From positions 37,914,133 through 37,978,132 of the forward strand of contig CM059975.1 of the NCBI GenBank assembly GCA_030490835.1: a DNA stretch of 64,000 bases, given 5' to 3'. The position numbers and the translations under genes are program-made. The notes under the pieces are model-generated. The model saw only the letters and a program-made list of their open reading frames with translations, was not told the origin of the DNA and made no database searches. Below are positions 46,047-60,767 of the stretch, piece after piece. Position 1 is the first letter of the stretch. Every line of letters starts with the position of its first letter. The stretch is from Annona cherimola. Its lineage: Eukaryota > Streptophyta > Magnoliopsida > Magnoliales > Annonaceae.

Positions 46047-46497
46047 TGTAATACCCAGACCCAAGTAGGACTCATATAATTGCATTTAAGTTATAATGAA
46101 TGATTTATGTGTGAATTGATTGAAATTTGGATGATTTTCATGAATTTATGAATTTTGCAATTAGGGTTTGCAATTAAGAAATGTGATTAAGATTACTCGT
46201 CGAAGCCTGATATGATTCAATGCCCAAATAATTCCAAGCTTCCAAGAGGCATTCAAAGAGAAGAAAAAAAAAGTAGTCCCAAGGAAGAAAAGAGAAGAAG
46301 AGAGAGAGAGGACGAGGACGAGGAGGAAACTCCAATGGGGATTCAGATTTTTGAGTTAAGTTTGAAGTTGGAGGATTTGAAGAAAAGTATGAGAAAATTT
46401 TAGTAAGCAATTTTCTTTCCAGTCTTTTTTATTTTTCTTATCTATTGCATTTATTTATACATTGTGATGGTACAAAAAAAATTAGTATGAAATTAAG
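46047..46497. mobile_element. Left half of LTR2 (unit 2)
   Basis: It starts TGTAATACCC and is interrupted by the next element B at 46498. Confidence 0.65.
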
Positions 46498-47205
46498 TGT
46501 TGAAATCAATAGCAAATTAAGCAAACATCTGTGTTTTGATGATTAACCATTCAATTTGAGTAAGTATTGGATACTAATATATTTTGTAAAAATGTTTAAA
46601 GGTTATAAAAATGAAAAATCTGAATCTGACAGATCAAGTTGCAATCCAAGTCGACTTCAAAAGCAACTTGGAAGAAGAAAAATATTCCAGTGCTGAAAAT
46701 TGATCCAAGACAGATGAAGTCGCAAGGCCAAGTCGACTCTATCTGCGACTTGGGTGAAGTCGCAGACCCAAGTCGACTCCAGCATCGACTTCGAGAGCCC
46801 AAACCTTCCAACGTTGAAAATGGGATCCAAGACAAGTGAAGTCGCAAGTCCAAGTCGACTCCAGTTGCGACTTGGGTGAAGTCACAGACCCAAGTCGTCT
46901 CCACCATCGACTTTAGGTGTTCAAAAGCTCCAGCATTGAAATTAGAATATGAGACTAGTGAAGTCGCACCCGAAGTCGACTCCATGTGCGACTTGAGTGA
47001 AGTCGCATACCCAAGTCGACTCCACATGCGACTTGAAGTGAAGTTGATCCCCAAGTCGACCTAGGCATCTGACTTAAGTCAGACTGAAGATGGTTTTAGT
47101 CCAAGACAAGCAATTCTACATGATAAAACCATTTAAGTGAAAATTTTTAAAATACCCAATTCACCCCTCCCCTCTTGGGTAATTGCCATAAACTCGGGAC
47201 CAACA
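46498..47205 (+). mobile_element. 5' LTR of element B (unit 2), same internal deletion
   Basis: It has the same ATAAAACCATT/TAAGTGAAAATT deletion junction as at 14117-14824, so the deletion predates duplication. The PBS TGGTATCAGAGT follows at 47208-47219. Confidence 0.87.
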
Positions 47206-47255
47206 AGTGGTATCAGAGTAGGTCTTTGAGTTTTAAACCAAAGAGATCTTTTGAA

Positions 47256-49112
47256 ATGGCATCCCAATCAACTTCCACCCCTGCATTTGCCGAGGGCCAA
47301 TCTTTCACAAGGCCGCCCCTATTTGATGGGTTTAACTTTGGTTATTGGACATTGAGAATGAAATAATTGATCATGGCTACGAATATTGATTCTTGGATTG
47401 CTATCCAAGATGGTGTTGTGTTGCCTACCGATGAAAAAGCCTCCACATGGTCCGAGTAGGAAGTAAGAATTGTTAAAAGCAACGCAAAGGCCATGAATTT
47501 CCTCTTTTGTACATTGGCAGCATCCGAATACGATAGAGTATCTTCATGCCAAACTGCTAAAGAAATATGAGACACTCTTACATCTATATATAAGGGAACT
47601 TCTCAAGTCTAAGGGACTAGGAGAAATATTTTGATTGGAGAGTTAGAAAGTTTTAAAATGCTTGAAACTGAAAATATTTCTGAAATATTTGTTAGATTCT
47701 CTAAGATTTCTAACGCTTTGAAAGGTCTTGGAAAAGCAATTTCTGAATCCGAGCAGGTAATGAAGATCTTAAGAGCGCTACCCGAATCTTGGACTCCGAA
47801 GATCACGGCCATTGAGGAAGCAAAGGACCTCAACACACTACGGCTAGAAGATCTAATAAGCTCACTTATGTCTCATGAGCTAATAAAGAAGAGAAATGAA
47901 GAACAACACAAAGGCAAAAGAGTTATAGCCTTAAAAGCCACACAAGCATCAGACGACTCCATATCATCATATCAAAACGACTATGAGGAAATTGTCTTTC
48001 TCACAAGACAGTTCAAAAAATTTGTAAGGAAAAGAAGGAACTTCAAGAGCTTCAAAGAAAGAAATCCAAAGGAGAAAAAGACGGAGGCTACAAAGTGCTT
48101 CCGGTGTTGTGGTATGGGGCATATGCAAGCCCAATGCCCAACGCCCGAAGAGACCAAAACAAAGGAGCGAAGAGATAAGAAAGATTGAGGAGAAAATAAA
48201 AGATTTCAAAAGATTACAGGAAGAGGCATGTATGTCAACGAGGAGACATCTACAATATGCAACTCCTCAAACGAAGAAAATGAGGCCGCAAATTGTGCAA
48301 GGATTTGCTACATGGCCACCATGGAAGAAGACCTTAATCTATGTCTAGCAGCAACAGAAATTTTAGAGGATCAAACCGCTTAAACAAACTGCACAAGTAG
48401 TGAAGAGGTAACCTCTCAACAAAAATCTATTTCTATTTTTGCAAATGATTGCCTCAAACGTGCTGAATTGGAAGAACTACAACAAACTTATGATTCATTA
48501 TATGAAAAAATAAAGAAATTAGAAAACAAGTTCAAAATGAAAAAAAGACAATGTGATGCAGTAATAATTGTGAACGGAAAACTTGCCGAAAAAGTTGATC
48601 ACTTGACAAATGAAAAGAACATCTTGATAAGAGAGATGGAAAAACTCAAAAAGAATGAATCGTTAAATGAATCACTTGCTAAGTTCTCCAATCCAGGGGA
48701 AAGCATCAAAATATTTTTAAATATGACCGCCCAAAGTGACAAGAGATGACTTGGGTATTCCACATTTGAGATGGGAGAAAGTAGTAAGGCAAATGCTCCA
48801 AGGACTCATAGAAACCAAGCAAAACCTATCTATGCTAAACTAAAGATGAATCATGTTGCTTGGACCAAAAGGCCAACTTGGAAACATACTACTACATGGT
48901 TTCCCACTCCAAGACTCCCAGAAGCTTGTAATTTTTACAATAAGATGGGACATAAGGCATATCAATGCAAAATGAGAAAACTACAAAATCTTGGTGCAAA
49001 ATTGGTTTGGGTACCTAAGAGCATTGGATTTATGCCCTCAAAAGTAGATCAACGTAGGTTCCAATGGTTAACTAACCAAAATAGACCCATAAAATGGGTA
49101 CCAAAAAGATAA
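47256..49112 (+). pseudogene. Element B gag, inactivated (unit 2)
   Basis: Same stops, frameshift and knuckle-2 Cys-to-Tyr change as 14875-16731. One coding difference was noticed: a G to C change just after knuckle 1 (Ser to Thr in the gag frame). Confidence 0.88.
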
Positions 49113-49130
49113 GCTCTACTTGATTTGATT

Positions 49131-50916
49131 TTTGCAGGTTTGTCTTAGAGCAAAAGCCAACAATATGTAGTTTATGGATAGCGGCTGCTTAAGATATATG
49201 ACGGGAGAAAAAGGATTGTTCCGTAGGATCAAACCGTATAGTGAAGGAACGGTTGCTTTTGGGAACAATGAAAAATGTATAATCAAAGGTAAAAAAATAT
49301 TTATGGAATTTCAAATGCATGTATTGAGAATGTATTATTTGTTGAAGGAGTCAAACACAACTTAATGAGTATTAGTCAATTATGTGATAAAGGTTATAAA
49401 GTTGTATTTGAATCCTCTATATGCAATGTATTTGATGATGATCACATAGTATTTAGTGGCAAAAGGCATGGAAATATATATTTGGTTTGCCTAGATGAAT
49501 TTGATGGAAAATGTCTAATAGTTATAGAAAATGATCCATGGATATGACATAAAAGGCTTGGACACATAAATATGTCAAATATTAAAACCTTATGAAAAAA
49601 GAGCCTAGTAGAAAGGTTACCAAAGCTTAAATATGACAAGGATAAGATTTGCAAGGCTTGTCAATTATCCAAGCAACCCAAAATGTCATTTTCTACCAAA
49701 AAGGAAATTTCAATGACTAGACCACTTGAATTATTGTATATGAATTTTTATGGGTCATCAGACATTTTAACTCTTGGTGGAAAAAAGTATATATTTGTAA
49801 TTGTTGATGATTTTTCAAGATTCACTTGGATTATACTCTTAGCTAGCAAAGATGAAGCATTTTCTATGTTTGTCACGTTTTCAAATTTGGTGCAAAATGA
49901 AAAACAAAATATAATTATTTCCATTATAAGTGATCATGGTAGTGAATTTGAAAATAAACGATTCAGAGAATTTGCAATGATAAAGGAATTCACCATACAT
50001 TTTCTACACCAAGAACCCCCCAACAAAATGGGGTTGTTGAAAGAAAAAACAGGACAATACAAGAAATGGCTAAAACTATGCTAAATGAGAGTAAATTGTC
50101 AAAAAGGTTTTGGGGTGAAGCTGTAAGTACAGCTTGTCATGTATTAAACCGAGTTACCATTAGAGCAATCTTGAAAAAGACTCCATATGAACTTTGGAAA
50201 TGTAGAAAACCAAACATATCTTATTTCCATGCCTTTAGATGTACTTGCTATGTGCTAAACAATGGAAAGACAAATTTAGGAAAATTAGATGCTAAAAGTG
50301 ATGAAGAAATTTTCCTTGGCTATTCATCAAATAGCAAAGCATATAGAGTCTTTAACAAGAAAAATCAAATAGTAGAAGAATCAATACATGTTGTTTTTAA
50401 TGAATTTAACCAAACTCCGAAAAAAGAGGATGAATTAAGTGATGCAGATGAAGTATCAAAGAATCCAAAGGCAGAACAACAAGAGCAACAAGGAGAAACC
50501 GAGGCAAAATAAGAAAACTTCATGGAGGAAAGGGTAAGTGAAGGTAATAATTCTTACAAACCTCCAACTGATTTAACATTCAAAAATGACCATCCAATTG
50601 AATTAGTCATTGGTAATATCTATGAAGGAGTGAAAACTAGAAGATCAAGACACAATATTTGTGGAGAATTTGCTTTTGTGTCAGAAATTGAACCAACAAC
50701 TATTGACCAAGCTCTTGGTGATGAAAATTGGATTACCGCAATGCAAGAAGAGCTAAATCAATTTGAAAGAAATAATATATGACATTTAGTTCTTAGACCC
50801 AAAGATTGCACGGTTATTGGTACCAAATAAGTATTTAAGAATAAATTAGATGAAAGTGGACTAGTAGTGAGAAACAAAGCTAGATTAGTAACCAAAGGTT
50901 ATTCCCAAGAAGAGAG
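49131..50916 (+). pseudogene. Element B pol part 1, inactivated (unit 2)
   Basis: Its translated pieces are identical to those of 16750-18535, including the integrase Asp-to-Asn change and the lost frame at the NGVVERKN segment. It ends at gagag (50912-50916). Confidence 0.88.
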
Positions 50917-52769
50917 TGTTGGAAATATGTGGAAAACAAGTTAAATCTATGTTTTGATGATTAACAAATCAATTTGAGTAAGTCTTGGCTACTAACATGT
51001 TTGTGGATATGTTTAAAGGATATACATTTGAAGAACATAAAGCATGGAAGGCCAAGTCGTTCTCCAAGTCGATCCCAAGATCGACTTCAAGAAGCCAAAA
51101 CTGTCCAGAGTTGAAAATGAGAGAAGAACAAGTGAAGTCGCAGGCCAAGTCGACTCCACTTGCGACTTGGGAAGCCAAGTCGCAAACGAAGTCGACTCCA
51201 GCATCGACTTCAGTCGGGAGATTCACTCCAGAGCTGAATTTGGGATGGAAGAATGCCGAAGTCGCAGTCGAAGTCAACTCCAGTTGCGACTTGGGCGAAG
51301 TTGCGGACGAAGTCGACCCCAAGCTCGACTTGATGATATCAAGCTCAAAGATGCAGTTTCAAGCTCATTCTAAGAATCAACTTGAGTTTTCTCAAGACCA
51401 AATCAAGGAGCAAAGACTATTCTCAAAGATAACTTGAGTTTCACTCAAGTTTAAAGTAAGAATACATGTTCAAGATCAAATCAAGTCTATCAAGTCCTAA
51501 AGATCAAATGACTCCAAAGCAAAGCAAGGTACATGAATCTGTCCTACAAGAATCAAACTCTCCAAAGATTCATGAGGTTTAAGCCTATCCAAGATAAACC
51601 AAAAACAAGGACTTCAAGGTTAACAAGATCTACAAGTATGAGGAATCATTCAGAATGAAAATGATTCAAAGGAAAAAAGCAAAACAAGATAGAAGCAAAT
51701 CAATGAGGATCAAAGCATATTTTGCAAAGACCGAGTCAAGTCGCAACCCAAGTCGACTCCATGATCGACTTGAGTTGAAGTCTAAACCCAAGTCGACCCA
51801 AGATTCAAGACTCGGAACTTGAAGAGGTGAAGTCGCACCCGAAGTCGACTCCACCTGCGACTTGGGTCAAGTCGATACCCAAGTCGACCCGACCTGGAAT
51901 TTGAAGTTGCGATGGAGAAGCGAAGTCGCACCCGAAGTCGACTCCATCTGCGACTTGGGCGAAGTCGCATCCGAAGTCGACTCCACATGCGACTTGGGTC
52001 GCAACGGTCGGAATTTATTCGAACGTTGGCGCATTAAATGCGCGCCACCTACCTTCTAACGTTCGGATTCCCTCCAAAATTATAAAAGGCATTCATGGTG
52101 GACGAGGGAAGTAGCTGAGATTCATTAAGTGTGCTTAACTCCTATATTCAAGAGCTCCAAAGAGATCAAGCCATACAAAGTGGAAGAACTTTGTTTCAAG
52201 TTGCAAGAGCTATATTTCAGAATCTTCAAAGCCATTACTACAAGTTTTTCTCTGCGTCAAACTGCTTCTAGACAACTGTAAAGTGTAGTTTCTTTTATTG
52301 TCTCTTTTGTTGTATTGAACTTGATCTAGCTTGGGTAGCTAAGATCAAGTGAAAGCAAATTAGTGTGTGATTGGAGTGAGACTCGTCACCTACTTGTGCT
52401 GTGTTGTTGATGCCCCCTAGAGCTGGAATCTAGAAGAGAGCAAGAAGCTCTGGTTGTATATGCCCCCTAGAGCTAGAATCTAGAAGAGAGCAGTGGCTCT
52501 AATTGTATTGGAAGAATACAATAGTGGAACCCAAGTCACAAGGAGTGTGAGCTTGGAAGAGTGGAGTAGGGAGGTTGCCCGAACCACTATAAAAATTCTT
52601 GTCTGCTTGATTTACATTTCTGCTCTCTACATTATATTGCTTTCTATTTCGTTCCTTCATTAAGGGGATTAGATTAATCTGGGGTAAAGTTTCTGTTTAA
52701 GTTATAAATTTTTTAAATTCTCAATTCACCCCTCCCCTCTTGGGTTTTGCCATTAACTCGGGACCAACA
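50917..52769 (+). mobile_element. Solo LTR in B pol (unit 2)
   Basis: Copy of 18536-20388, flanked by gagag at 50912-50916 and 52770-52774. Confidence 0.92.
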
Positions 52770-52774
52770 GAGAG

Positions 52775-53568
52775 AATAGACTTTGAAGAATCATATGCAC
52801 ATGTGGCTAGATTAGAAGTCATACGTATCTTATTAGCTTTTGCTTGTCACATGGACTTTAAATTGTTTCAAATGGATGTAAAAAGTTCATTTTTGAATAG
52901 ATACTTGAATGAAAGAGTTTATGTTGAACAACCTCCGAGCTTTGAAGAAAATGATCAATCAAAATATGTTTATAAATTAACAAAAGCTTTATATGGATTA
53001 AAACAAGCTCCACGAGTTTGGTATGAAAGGTTAGGCAAATTTTTGATTGCCCACAACTTTCAAAGAGGAAAGGTTGATACAACATTATTTATCAAGTATA
53101 AAGACAATGATATCTTAATTGTTCAAATTTATGTTGATAATATTATATTCGGTGCTACTAATGAAACTTTGTGCCAAGAATTTTCTGAGATTATGCAGAG
53201 TGAATTTGAAATGAGCATGATGGGAGAATTAAACTTCTTCATTGGACTGCAAATTAAGCAACAAGCAGAGGAATATTCATAAATCAGTCCAAGTACGTCA
53301 AGGAGATGTTAAAGAAATTCGGAATGCAGAATAGCAAAGGCGCAAACACACCAATGAGTGCAAATATCAAGATCGACAAGGACGAAAAGGGTAAACCTAT
53401 TGAACAAAAATTGTATAGAAGCGTGATAGGGTCTTTGTTGTATTTAACTGCTTCTAGACCTGATATTCTATTCAGTGTTTGCATGTGTTCTAGATTTCAA
53501 TCATGTCCTAGAGAATCACATTTAATAGCTGTAAAAAGGATTTTTAGATATTTAATAAATACCACTAA
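52775..53568 (+). pseudogene. Element B pol part 2, RT, inactivated (unit 2)
   Basis: Copy of 20394-21187 with YVDN in place of YVDD. It ends at actaa (53564-53568). Confidence 0.88.
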
Positions 53569-56500
53569 TGTGAAACCCCAACCTATGTAAGATTCAATGT
53601 ATGCATTGAACATATATATGTGAATTAAATGAATTATGGATGATTTTTGGAATGGTGATTAAAAATTTAATCGCCGGAGCCCAATATGAGTCAAGGTGAC
53701 TAAAGGGGCATAATGAGGATTAAAATATGCTAATGTGGCATGAATGTTTAGTCTCATTTCAATGATTTAATTAAGGGAGATTAAAGTGGAAATTATGGCA
53801 TTATGTTGGAAAAATATAGAAAATTCATAACTCAACGCCTGTAAGGTGGATTCAAGTGAAATTTGACAGGGAAGTTGATGATGATAGGATTGATATTATG
53901 GAATTATTATATTATGAAAATCCTTGATGAAATTATTTTAAGGAATTATTGATCATATCTCAAATCCAACCGTTAACTTCAAACGGCTATAACTTGAGCT
54001 AGGAAAATCAGATTGAGATGAAATTTGAAACGGTTGAATGAAATTATGAGATGCACATTTTGGAAGGTTTGTATTAAGAATAATATGTTGAGAAAATATT
54101 TTCATTGAAAAAGGTGAGCATGGTTGACTTTTTCACTTCAAGAGTAACATGCATTAAATGCTAGAGTACATGGAATTAATGCAATTTTTAATGGACCAAA
54201 TAGGTGTCAAATGCAGGTGCAATGCAGGGTATTTTATGAATAATTATAAAATGAAAAAATCCTATGAATTATCCATGCATTAATGTGCACATTTAAGGGG
54301 CTAAGGAGAGCTCAAATGAGCATAGGCAAGTGTGACAATGTAGGGACGTCCAAGTGATGCTATTGCTGGATTTTTTTCAATTTTTTATTTTATAAATAAT
54401 GCACACACCTAGATGACATGTAGGGACACATGAATGGGCATTTATTCTTGTGAAAAAATGCAAGAAAAATCGTGAATTGCAGCTGCCATGAAAGGTGAAA
54501 AAGTGGACAGCTTGTTGCATGCAAATGACGTGCAATAGATTGATGTGCTGTTGCTGTTTTTGTTAATTTTTTATACCAAATTAATGCATAAATTAAATTC
54601 TAATTATGTATTTAATTTACCTTAAAATTATATTATTAAAAAATAGAAAAAAATATGAAAATGGGCAGCAGCTAAGGACGTGCCAAGTGGACAGCTTAGA
54701 TGGTCAAGATTGAGCAAATTTTTGGATTTTTAAAAATGTATAAAAAATTATTTTACATGGCTAATATTTATCCAGAACATTAAGAGGATAAGGGGACATT
54801 AAATTTCTATGGAAAATTCAGCTCTAAAGTGGGGACCACAGCTGGAAAATCCAGCACTATAAGAGGCATGCACGTTCACATGGATGGAGCTTTGGAAAAA
54901 TTCTAAGTGCTGAAATTCCATCTCCCCCAAGGCAGCCCTCACGTCCAGCTCTAGAGCCAACAAAGAAGGAAGAAAAACAAGGAAAAAAGAAGGGGAAAAT
55001 GAGGGATTTCCAATTAATCAAGTAAGTATATGTTAATCTTGATTTTATACTTCAAATTTGAAAATTATATGATGTTATAAACCAAAATATGAACGAAGTA
55101 GTAAAAAACGTATTTTCACCATGAAACATTTTTAAAATCTCATAATATTATGATTAAGGGACTACCAAAATTTTAGATTTAAATATTAAGCAGGTTTCAA
55201 ATTAAAAATCCGAGAAGATTAACCTAAACAGGGTAGAACGGGTGACGGGATCATCTGTAGTAAATGATTTTTAATAATTTTTATGAAATTAATTTAAGGC
55301 TTAAAGTTTTATATGATATATAAGACATATTTATAATCAACAAAAAAATTAAAAATTTGGTTTTGATGTGTATACATATGCCCCATAATTCACGTGATTA
55401 GGGCCGACCCTAAACTCACAAGACTGTTCAGCACAGTGAAAATGCCAAAATAAATATATAATGTTAATATTTCATGATGAAATATTTATTACAGTTAATT
55501 AATATATTTATTAATTTATGATAAAAATTCAGAATTAAATACCTTTATTTGATTATAAATCAAGATTTAGAGATTTCAGTACGCCTGATTTCAGCATATG
55601 TGGATAGTTTGAGAAAAAAATCAAAAACAAAAATGAAACCAATGTAGAAATGATCCAAATTGATATATATATATATATATGTTAATACCCTAAATTTGGG
55701 TTAGGAAAAGTTGGATTAATTACTGAAAATTCGGATTTATAAAACTGCTTAGGGTTATGTGTCAAAAGACACGTTAAACAGGTGAAAAATGGGTTCCAAA
55801 GTTGCTGTTTTGGAAACCTATGATTAGTGGATTTAAATTCCATAAAAATACCCTAATTATAGTGGTAATTAAGGGTAATTATCCTTCTGAATTATTAACT
55901 AAGTTTCTGGTTTATAAAATTTTATGAAATGCACCATGTATGTATTGCCAAATGAGCGTATGTGAATAGATAGATATGCGTGGATGATAAATGACTTATG
56001 AAATTTGATTTTGTGCAAAAATGCATGAAAATATGATGAATTTTATGATTATATATCTTTTTATAATTGCATGATGTTAATTCCAAAATTTTGGAATTGA
56101 TTAATGAAGCTAAGGCCACGACGGGTGCTTAAAATGAGCAACGATGTGTGCATTTTGGAAAATAAGTGAAAATGGCATAAGGAAGGTAATGAGCCATTAA
56201 ATGGTGAATATTGAATGATTATTAAGTGAATGTATGATTACCCTACTTAGGGGACTAATGTGATGTGTAATAGCTCATGTAATGCACAAGTATGTGCTAT
56301 ATGGGCATAACAACTTGAAAAGTCGAAAGAATTATGTATGTTGATAAAAAAGGGTTGAAAAACTGAGTTGAACGCAAGCAAAAGAAATATATGAATGTTA
56401 TATCATTTTTATATGTATAGGCAAAGGCAAAGGCAAAGGGATAAGCGAAACGGAAAGCTAAGCAAGCGAGGTAAGCAAGCAGCTTTCTAAATGACTTTTG

Positions 56501-57266
56501 TTTTAAATGCTTTCCAAGTTGTTTAAGGATGGTCATTCCTTATCTATATGCGTATTGAAATGTTATTTCTATTGAAATAAATGATTGCTTATGGTTTCGC
56601 AATTATTCATAAAAAGTAATAATGTATGGATTTGAAACAATGTTTCAAAAGGGATGGTGCAAAGAATTCTCTACATGAGAATGACAAGTTCCATGTGTAA
56701 GGGGGTATATGATGCTGGGGTGACTAAAAGTCATGCATGGAATGGAAATCAAGTAGGCTAGTCGAGGTAGTAAGTGGACGAGGAGTCCCCCTTGACGTTG
56801 CCAAGTCGGTAGGTTCGGCGCCAAGGATGGAAAGGATTATGTCATGAAAGAGGGTTCCCCGAGCTAGCGTATCGTCACATGAAGGATAGCGTCATCAATG
56901 AAAATGATGCATTTGGACATCCAATGTTTATGAAGTGTTTATGAATGATTTATGAAAAGGTTTTTGCTCCACAAGTAGTTGATCACTTGATAAGTGTCTC
57001 TACTGAAGTGAGAAAAAATGCTTTTAAATAAATATGCCTTCAAAATGAATTGCCTGTAAAATATAAGCTTGCTTATTGGGTTTCGACTTACGTTTTCATT
57101 TTCCAAACCCATATACAGGTGAAAGAAGAGACCTAGTAAAGGAGCAAGAGCTATCCATTGAAGAAATGGAAAAACATTATAAGTTCATGTTTGTGAAAAA
57201 CTTATGATGAATGATTGTAAATTTACCTTGATGTTTTATGTTGACATCTATGATGATACATGCAAT

Positions 57267-58880
57267 TGTTGGAAATATGTGGAAAACAAGTTAAATCTAT
57301 GTTTTGATGATTAACAAATCAATTTGAGTAAGTCTTGGCTACTAACAAGTTTATGAAAATGTTTAAGGAATAATCATTTGAAGAAAATCAAGAATAGAAG
57401 CCAAGTCGTATCCCAAGTCGACTCCAAGATCGACTTCAAACATGCAGAACTGTCCAGAGTTGAAAACGGAAGAAGGGAAGGTGAAGTCGCAGGCCAAGTC
57501 GACTCCACCTGCGACTTGGGTAGCCAAGTCGCAAACGAAGTCGACCTCACCATCGACTTCAGTCGGGCGAAACCTTCCAGAGTTGAATTCGAAACAGCAG
57601 AATGCCGAAGTCGCACCCCAAGTCGACTCCACGTGCGACTTGAGGTGAAGTCGCAGCCGAAGTCGACTCCGACATCGACTTCGATCGGGCAGAAGCTATT
57701 TTTTCAGAAAACAAGCTCATTATCAACTCAAGTGTTTCAAATTCCAAGCAAGACTCAATTCCTTCAAAGATTCACAAGGTTCAAGCTAATCCAGGAAGAA
57801 TCAAAGTCAAGTTCTTCAAGGGTCACAAGATCTATAAGTTTGAGGAGCCATTCCAGAATCAAAAGGACTGAAGGAAGAAAGACTAAGCAAAACAAGAGTT
57901 TCAAAGTTCCAAGTTCATGAAGCCAACTGTCGAGGTGAAGTCGAACCCGAAGTCGACTCCACCTGCGACTTGGGTCAAGTCGAGAACCCAAGTCGACCCT
58001 GACTGGAACTTGAAGTTGCGACAGAGAGGCGAAGTCGCACCCGAAGTCGACTCCATCTGCGACTTGGGCGAAGTCGCATCCGAAGTCGACTCCACATGCG
58101 ACTTGGGTCGCAACGGTCGGATTATTTTCGAACGTTGGCGCATTAAATGCGCGCCACCTACTCACTAACGTTCGGATTCCCTCCAAGATTATAAATAGAA
58201 CTCATTGTGAACGAGGGAGTAACAAGAGGATCATTAAGTGAGCATAACTCATATCCATAAGAGCTTCAAAGAGATCAAATCACTCAAGGAGGAAGAATTG
58301 TGCTTCAAGTTGCAAGAGCTACATTCAGAAACTTCAAAGCCATCATCTACAAGTTCTTCCCTGCGCTAAATCGTTTCTACACACCTGTAAAGTGTAGTTT
58401 ACTTTTATTGTTTACTTGTTTGTGTTGAACTTGATTTAGCTTGCGTAGCTAAGATCAAGAGGTAGCAAAGTAGTGTGTGATTGGAGTGTGACTCATCACC
58501 TACTTGTGCTAAGTGTTTGATGCCCCCTAGAGCTAGAATCTAGAAGAGAGCAAGAGGCTCTGGTTGTATATGCCCCCTAGAGCTAGAATCTAGAAGAGAG
58601 AAAGAGGCTCTAGTTGTATTCGCGGAATACAATAGTGGAACCCAAGTCACAAGGAGTGTGAGCTTGGAAGAGTGGAGTAGGGAGGTTGCCCGAACCACTA
58701 TAAAATCCTTGTCTACTTGCTTTTATTTCTGCTCTCTTTATTACTTTGCTTTCCATTCAGTTTCTTCATTCAAGGGTATTAATTCTACAAGGGGTTAAGT
58801 TTTTAAGTTACCAAAGAAATTTTTAAGAACCCAATTCACCCCTCCCCTCTTGGGTTTTGCCATCTATTCGGGACCCAACA
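57267..58880 (+). mobile_element. 5' LTR of element A (unit 3)
   Basis: It is 1614 bp. Palindromes are at 57402-58116, TATAAATAG at 58190-58198 and the tandem 50-bp pair near 58520-58619. It has A at 58050, where unit 2's 5' LTR has C, and otherwise appears identical. The PBS TGGTATCAGAGC follows at 58883-58894. Confidence 0.94.
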
Positions 58881-58928
58881 AGTGGTATCAGAGCAGGTCT
58901 TTGAGTTAAACCAAAGAGATCTATTGAT

Positions 58929-60767
58929 ATGACATCCCAATCGATTTCCGTTCCCGCTTTTGTCGAGGGCCAATCTTTTACAAGGCCACCATTGTTTGAT
59001 GGGAACAACTTTGGCTATTGGAAGCTTCGTATGAAGCAACTCATCATGGCTACCGATATGGATTCTTGGATTGCTATCCAAGATGGTGTGATTTTGCCTA
59101 CCGATGACAAAGCTTCCAAATGGACCGAAGAGGAAGTTAGAACCGTCAAGAGCAATGCCAAGGCAATGAATTCTTTATTTTGTGCTCTTACGGCTTCGGA
59201 GTATGATAGAGTATCTTCTTGTTTGACTGCAAAAGAGATATGGGATACTCTAACATCTATTTATGAAGGAACCTCCCAAGTCCAAGGGACCAGGAGAAAC
59301 ATTTTGATTGGAGAGTTTGAAAATTTCAGAATGCTAGATACTGAAAATATTTCTGAAATGTTTGCGAGATTTTCTAAAATTACTAATGCTCTAAAGGGTC
59401 TTGGAAAAGCTATTTCTGAATCCGAGCAGGTTATGAAGATATTGAGAGCTCTACCGGATTCATGGACTCCAAAGATAACGGCAATTGAAGAAGCCAAAGA
59501 CCTCAACACATTGAAGCTTGAAGATCTTATTAGCTCACTCATGTCACATGAGCTAATTAAGAAAAGGAATGAGGATCAACACAAAGGCAAAAGAGCAATT
59601 GCCTTGAAAGCTACACAAGACACGGATGACACCTCATCCTCTCAAAACGATGACGAGATGGCCCTACTCACAAAACGATTCAGAAAATTTGTGAGAAAAG
59701 GCGGAAATTTCAGAAATTTCAAAGACAGAAATTCCAGAGAGAAAAAGAAAGAACCAATCAAATGCTATAGATGCGGGGGCGTAGGACATATGCAAACCCA
59801 ATGTCCTACACCGGAAGAAAGGCCAAAGGAAAATCATGAAGGCAGAAGATATCAAAAGGGAAGAGGCATGTACGTCAATGAGGAGACGTCAACAACATGC
59901 AACTCTTCAACCGATGACAACGATGCGGCCAACTATGCAAGAATATGCTGCGTAGCACAAATCGAACAAGAAGAAGAACTGCTATGCTTGAACACGACGG
60001 AAGTTTTGGAAGATCAATCTACCTCAACAAAATACACAGAAAGTGAAGAGGTAACTTCCAAACCTTATTCTCAATCAAGTTATTCTTCTTTTCATGATTG
60101 CCTCAAATGTGCCGAATTAGATGAACTACAAATTGCATATGATTCATTGTATGGGGAAATCAAAAAGCTAGGAAACAAGTTGACATTAAAAAGAAAACAA
60201 TGTAACTTTGTTATCATTGAAAATGGAAAACTAGCTGAAATGTCAACAAAATTGAAAGAAGAAAATGAACTGTTGTTGAAAGAAGTTGAGAAACTGAAAA
60301 AGGAGAACGAATCCTTAAATGAATCATTAGCAAAGTTCTCTAATCCCGGTGAAAATGTGAAGATGTTCTTGAATATGACCTCACAAACAGATAGAAGAGG
60401 TCTTGGATACAATACATTTGAGCAAAAAGAAAGTGGTAAATCAAATGTGCCAATACATGGAAAATATCAAACAAATACTGCACCTACATTCAAGCCACAA
60501 AGGAAAAATGTTGTGTGGACTAAAAGGCCAACACTTGAACCAAAATATACTTGGAGGGCTACTCCTAGATTACCAATGGCTTGTAACTTTTGCAACAAGA
60601 TGGGTCATAAAGCCCATAAATGTAACTTCAAGAAATTATATGACCATGGTGCAAGATTAGTTTGGGTTCCAAGGAACACGAGATTTGGGCTTTCTAAGAT
60701 AGAGCAACGAAGATTAAATCATTTTACTAACCCAAATGGACCCATAAAATGGGTACCAAAAAGATGA
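58929..60767 (+). CDS. gag: Element A Gag (unit 3), 612 aa
   Basis: It is intact and identical to the gag at 26548-28386 except residue 2, where Ala is Thr (GCA to ACA at 58932). Both zinc knuckles and the conserved WVPKR terminus before TGA are present. The change is N-terminal and outside recognised motifs, so function should be unaffected. Confidence 0.94.
   Translation: MTSQSISVPAFVEGQSFTRPPLFDGNNFGYWKLRMKQLIMATDMDSWIAIQDGVILPTDDKASKWTEEEVRTVKSNAKAMNSLFCALTASEYDRVSSCLTAKEIWDTLTSIYEGTSQVQGTRRNILIGEFENFRMLDTENISEMFARFSKITNALKGLGKAISESEQVMKILRALPDSWTPKITAIEEAKDLNTLKLEDLISSLMSHELIKKRNEDQHKGKRAIALKATQDTDDTSSSQNDDEMALLTKRFRKFVRKGGNFRNFKDRNSREKKKEPIKCYRCGGVGHMQTQCPTPEERPKENHEGRRYQKGRGMYVNEETSTTCNSSTDDNDAANYARICCVAQIEQEEELLCLNTTEVLEDQSTSTKYTESEEVTSKPYSQSSYSSFHDCLKCAELDELQIAYDSLYGEIKKLGNKLTLKRKQCNFVIIENGKLAEMSTKLKEENELLLKEVEKLKKENESLNESLAKFSNPGENVKMFLNMTSQTDRRGLGYNTFEQKESGKSNVPIHGKYQTNTAPTFKPQRKNVVWTKRPTLEPKYTWRATPRLPMACNFCNKMGHKAHKCNFKKLYDHGARLVWVPRNTRFGLSKIEQRRLNHFTNPNGPIKWVPKR

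Larger units (their letters stand above)
23848..56228. repeat. Tandem macro-repeat unit 2 (element A present)
   Basis: This is the second copy of the unit, 32381 bp long. Relative to unit 1 it gains element A plus one 5-bp target duplication at 24886-33398. The remaining length change comes from a 17-bp segment near 36217 and small microsatellite differences. Gene order and all nested insertion boundaries are the same as in unit 1. Confidence 0.95.
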